Assembly (NCBI GenBank): GCA_017857425.1 | Contig: JAFMDE010000002.1 | Span: forward strand, 1 to 35,056 | DNA: 35,056 bases | From: Akkermansiaceae bacterium | GTDB lineage: Bacteria > Verrucomicrobiota > Verrucomicrobiia > Verrucomicrobiales > Akkermansiaceae | Direction of reading: 5' to 3' | Shown: positions 32,986 through 35,056 of the stretch, piece after piece | How the letters are laid out: each line of letters opens with the position of its first letter | Numbering within the stretch: position 1 is the first letter of the stretch | Position numbers and translations under genes: made by a program | Notes under the pieces: generated by a model | What the model was told of the DNA's origin: nothing | The model's database searches: none | The model's input: only the letters and a program-made list of their open reading frames with translations

Positions 32986-34932
32986 ATGAATTATTTTACT
33001 AAATGGAGCCTGTTGTTTTCACTGCCTGTACTGCTCATTACTGGGCAAGTCAGCGATGCCGCAGAGTCAGATGCAAAATCGTCTGCTAAGCAACTGTCCG
33101 AGGAGGAGCTTTTGGCGGCGGCTCGGCAGATCGATATCAGGATTAAGAAAATCTATGATAAAAAGAATGCCGAGCAACCAGCCGACGCTAGTGACTCGGT
33201 GCTTTTGAGGCGTAGTTTTTTGTTAGCGGTTGGCCGGATACCGACCGTTGAAGAAGCCCGTGTTTACCTGGAATCTGATGATCCCAATAAGCGGGTCTTA
33301 CTCGTTCGCTACTTGATGAACTCAAAGGGGTATGAAAGTCATATGAGCAATTGGCTCATTGATATGCTTCGTGTGCGGGAGAAATTTGAAAATCGTTTTA
33401 CGGCGGCACCCTATATGGATTGGGTGCGTCAGGCGGTAGCGGATAATAAACCTTATAATGAATTGACCCGTGAGTTGCTCTCAGCTGAGGGAGCACTGTG
33501 GGAGAATGGCGCCGTTGGTTACTACATCCGTGACAAAGGAATGCCGTTGGACAACCTATCCAACACCATGCGTCTCTTCTTAGGCACTCGCATGGAATGT
33601 GCGCAGTGTCACGACGATCCCTTCAACGATTGGGAGAGAATGGATTTTTTCCGACTTGCAGCATTTACCGACGGGCAAGAGGAGATCAACCGTGATGTAT
33701 ACAACTCAGTATGGAAGAATGTAAGAGCAGAAACCGAGCTAAGATCACCGACCTACAATCTCTACGATTTTATCGGTAACAACATTTACTACCCCACCTT
33801 ATCAGGCCTAGGAAAGGGTAGAATCAAGCTGCCACGTGATTACCAATATAATGACGGTGACCCTGGAGAAATGATAGCGGCCAGAACGCCTAAAGATCAT
33901 TCCTTTGCCAAGAGCTTGAAAATGTCCGATAGGAAGGATGCTGAAGATGGCAGAAAGAATTTTGCAGAGTGGGTCACAGACCCCCAAAATGATCGCTATG
34001 TGACCACCATTACCAATCGCATGTGGAAACGCATTGTCGGCACTGGTTTGTATGAGCCTGTTGATGAATATATCGATCCTCGCGAGCACACTTCACCCGA
34101 GCTAACCCGCTATCTCAAAGACCTCATGCAGGATCTGAATTATGATTTGCGCGCTTTTCAGCAAATTCTAATGCTCACGCGGGTTTATGCGTTTGCCTCA
34201 TCAGAGCACGAGCTGATGCCGGGAGAGAAACCTATCTTTGACGGACGTAAAATTGACCGCATGAGTGCTGAGCAATACTGGGATTCGTTGGTGACGATGG
34301 TTGCTGGCAACCCTGATAAATTGCCGACTCGCGGAAAGACAAAATACGTTAAATACGGAAAGGCAAAATTGGATATGAAGACTATCCAAAACGAAATCAT
34401 TGCTATTAAAGACCCCAAAGAATTAAAGAAGTATGGCGACAAATTATTAGAACGTGTGCAAAGCGGCGAAACGGCAGGGTCCAAGCCTAAATCGATGGAG
34501 AAGATGGAGAAGGACATGAGCATGGAGATGATGTCCAACACCAACAATGGCGGGGCTTTGAAAGGCGTGGCACGAGCATCTGAGCTTAGTTCGCCTGCAC
34601 CCAACGGTCACGTGTTACAGATGTTTGGTCAGTCAGATCGCCTGCTGCTGGACTCGGCTATTAAAGAAGCCAACACCACTCAAGTATTATCGATGATGAA
34701 TGGGGCCGTTGAGCAGCTTGTGGTCGCCAACCGTAATGCACATATCTACGAGCTTTCAGAGGGTAGTGTGAAGGACCGCATACGTGCTCTTTTCTACGGG
34801 ATCCTATCTCGTGCGCCAAGCGAGAGCGAAATGCAGCTCATGGAAACTGAGGTCGAGGAGCGAGATAAAAAAGGCTACCAAAACATTGTCTCAGCTTTAG
34901 TCAATTCTCGGGAATTTATTTTTGTCCCATAA
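32986..34932 (+). CDS. Secreted DUF1549/DUF1553-domain protein
   Basis: The 648-residue product has a signal peptide (about 1-25, cleavage near DAA before ESD). A DUF1549 domain (about 40-235) includes LLRRSFLLAVGRIPTVEEAR and the CxxCH-type motif ECAQCHDDPFNDW at about 204-214. A DUF1553 domain follows (about 330-640), with FAEWVTDPQNDRYVTTITNRMWKRIVGTGLYEPVDEY, ILMLTRVYAFAS and, at the end, LFYGILSRAPSESEM. A Lys/Met-rich spacer (about residues 500-525) interrupts the second half. The pair is typical of Planctomycetes and Verrucomicrobia and is usually followed by a DUF1501 gene, as here. CAQCH could bind c-type heme, but a single such motif is not proof. Biochemical function is unknown; links to polysaccharide use are proposed for the family. 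Confidence 0.9.
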   Translation: MNYFTKWSLLFSLPVLLITGQVSDAAESDAKSSAKQLSEEELLAAARQIDIRIKKIYDKKNAEQPADASDSVLLRRSFLLAVGRIPTVEEARVYLESDDPNKRVLLVRYLMNSKGYESHMSNWLIDMLRVREKFENRFTAAPYMDWVRQAVADNKPYNELTRELLSAEGALWENGAVGYYIRDKGMPLDNLSNTMRLFLGTRMECAQCHDDPFNDWERMDFFRLAAFTDGQEEINRDVYNSVWKNVRAETELRSPTYNLYDFIGNNIYYPTLSGLGKGRIKLPRDYQYNDGDPGEMIAARTPKDHSFAKSLKMSDRKDAEDGRKNFAEWVTDPQNDRYVTTITNRMWKRIVGTGLYEPVDEYIDPREHTSPELTRYLKDLMQDLNYDLRAFQQILMLTRVYAFASSEHELMPGEKPIFDGRKIDRMSAEQYWDSLVTMVAGNPDKLPTRGKTKYVKYGKAKLDMKTIQNEIIAIKDPKELKKYGDKLLERVQSGETAGSKPKSMEKMEKDMSMEMMSNTNNGGALKGVARASELSSPAPNGHVLQMFGQSDRLLLDSAIKEANTTQVLSMMNGAVEQLVVANRNAHIYELSEGSVKDRIRALFYGILSRAPSESEMQLMETEVEERDKKGYQNIVSALVNSREFIFVP

Positions 34933-34973
34933 CCCACATCCAGTGTTAACCAACCAACCCAACCTACAAACTC

Positions 34974-35056
34974 ATGAAATCTGATCTTAATAAAACGGAT
35001 GAGCTGACTCGTCGTCAGTTCATGGCAAACGCTGCTAAAACTTATCTTGGCGTAGG
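34974..35056 (+). CDS. Start of a Tat-exported DUF1501-type protein (partial)
   Basis: ATG 34974 opens a frame that runs off the right edge after 27 complete codons. The visible residues (MKSDLNKTDELTRRQFMANA...) contain a twin-arginine motif RRQFM followed by an Ala-rich start of the hydrophobic region, as in exported DUF1501 proteins, which often follow DUF1549/DUF1553 genes. The gap to the preceding stop is 41 bases, so they are probably one transcript. The family is inferred from context and the Tat motif; the domain itself is outside the window. Confidence 0.7.
   Translation, partial: MKSDLNKTDELTRRQFMANAAKTYLGV

Overview
The window reads as a chromosomal segment of a Gram-negative bacterium of the PVC group, most probably Verrucomicrobiales (Rubritalea or Luteolibacter-like). 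Four things support this. There is a planctomycete/verrucomicrobial secreted protein of the DUF1549/DUF1553 type directly followed by the start of a Tat-exported DUF1501-type protein. There is a lipid A gene (lpxK), so an outer membrane is expected. There are a prepilin-like secreted protein and an entericidin-like lipoprotein. Many genes also start with weak or no Shine-Dalgarno sequence. The placement is inferred from gene content; no marker phylogeny was possible. No rRNA, tRNA, CRISPR array, insertion sequence or prophage was recognised.

Layout. 1-1229: the tail of a small membrane protein, a strong bidirectional terminator and a prepilin-like gene. 1230-7145: rph (RNase PH, minus strand) divergent from an lpxK-recJ-recG run. 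7166-7766: a glyoxalase-family gene and a 45-residue entericidin-like lipoprotein. 7966-12207 (minus strand): mcsA-mcsB-clpC, a complete protein-arginine-phosphorylation and ClpC degradation module without ctsR. 12427-15237 (plus strand, divergent from mcsA): an ECF sigma factor, a membrane anti-sigma candidate, a secreted protein of unknown family and a DUF1573 protein. 15215-16897: a zinc-ribbon, single-pass membrane protein whose 3' end overlaps the DUF1573 gene tail to tail. 17081-20590: dnaE. 20605-23938: a DUF1287 protein, a CBM9/DOMON-like protein and a PAS-PAS-PP2C phosphatase. 23937-24234: an island of hairpins and short repeats. 24270-28363: an M29 aminopeptidase, a DUF1853 protein, purN and an M42 peptidase. 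28399-32516 (minus strand): glmM, a stand-alone left-handed beta-helix acetyltransferase, and glmS, that is, UDP-GlcNAc precursor synthesis. 32517-32985: an AT-richer gap holding a 28-codon fragment of a PadR-type regulator. 32986-35056: the DUF1549/DUF1553 gene and the start of its DUF1501 partner.

How the genes may work together. The strongest unusual signal is the McsA-McsB-ClpC set. McsB keeps both its catalytic motifs and the RDxxRA phospho-arginine sensing motif, and ClpC keeps the two N-domain glutamates known to dock phospho-arginine. It lies back to back with an ECF sigma/anti-sigma operon that carries envelope-targeted proteins. A link between phospho-arginine proteolysis and envelope stress control is an inference worth testing; the sequence shows only the neighbourhood. 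The remainder is mostly housekeeping: DNA repair and replication, lipid A, amino-sugar and purine synthesis, and peptide turnover.
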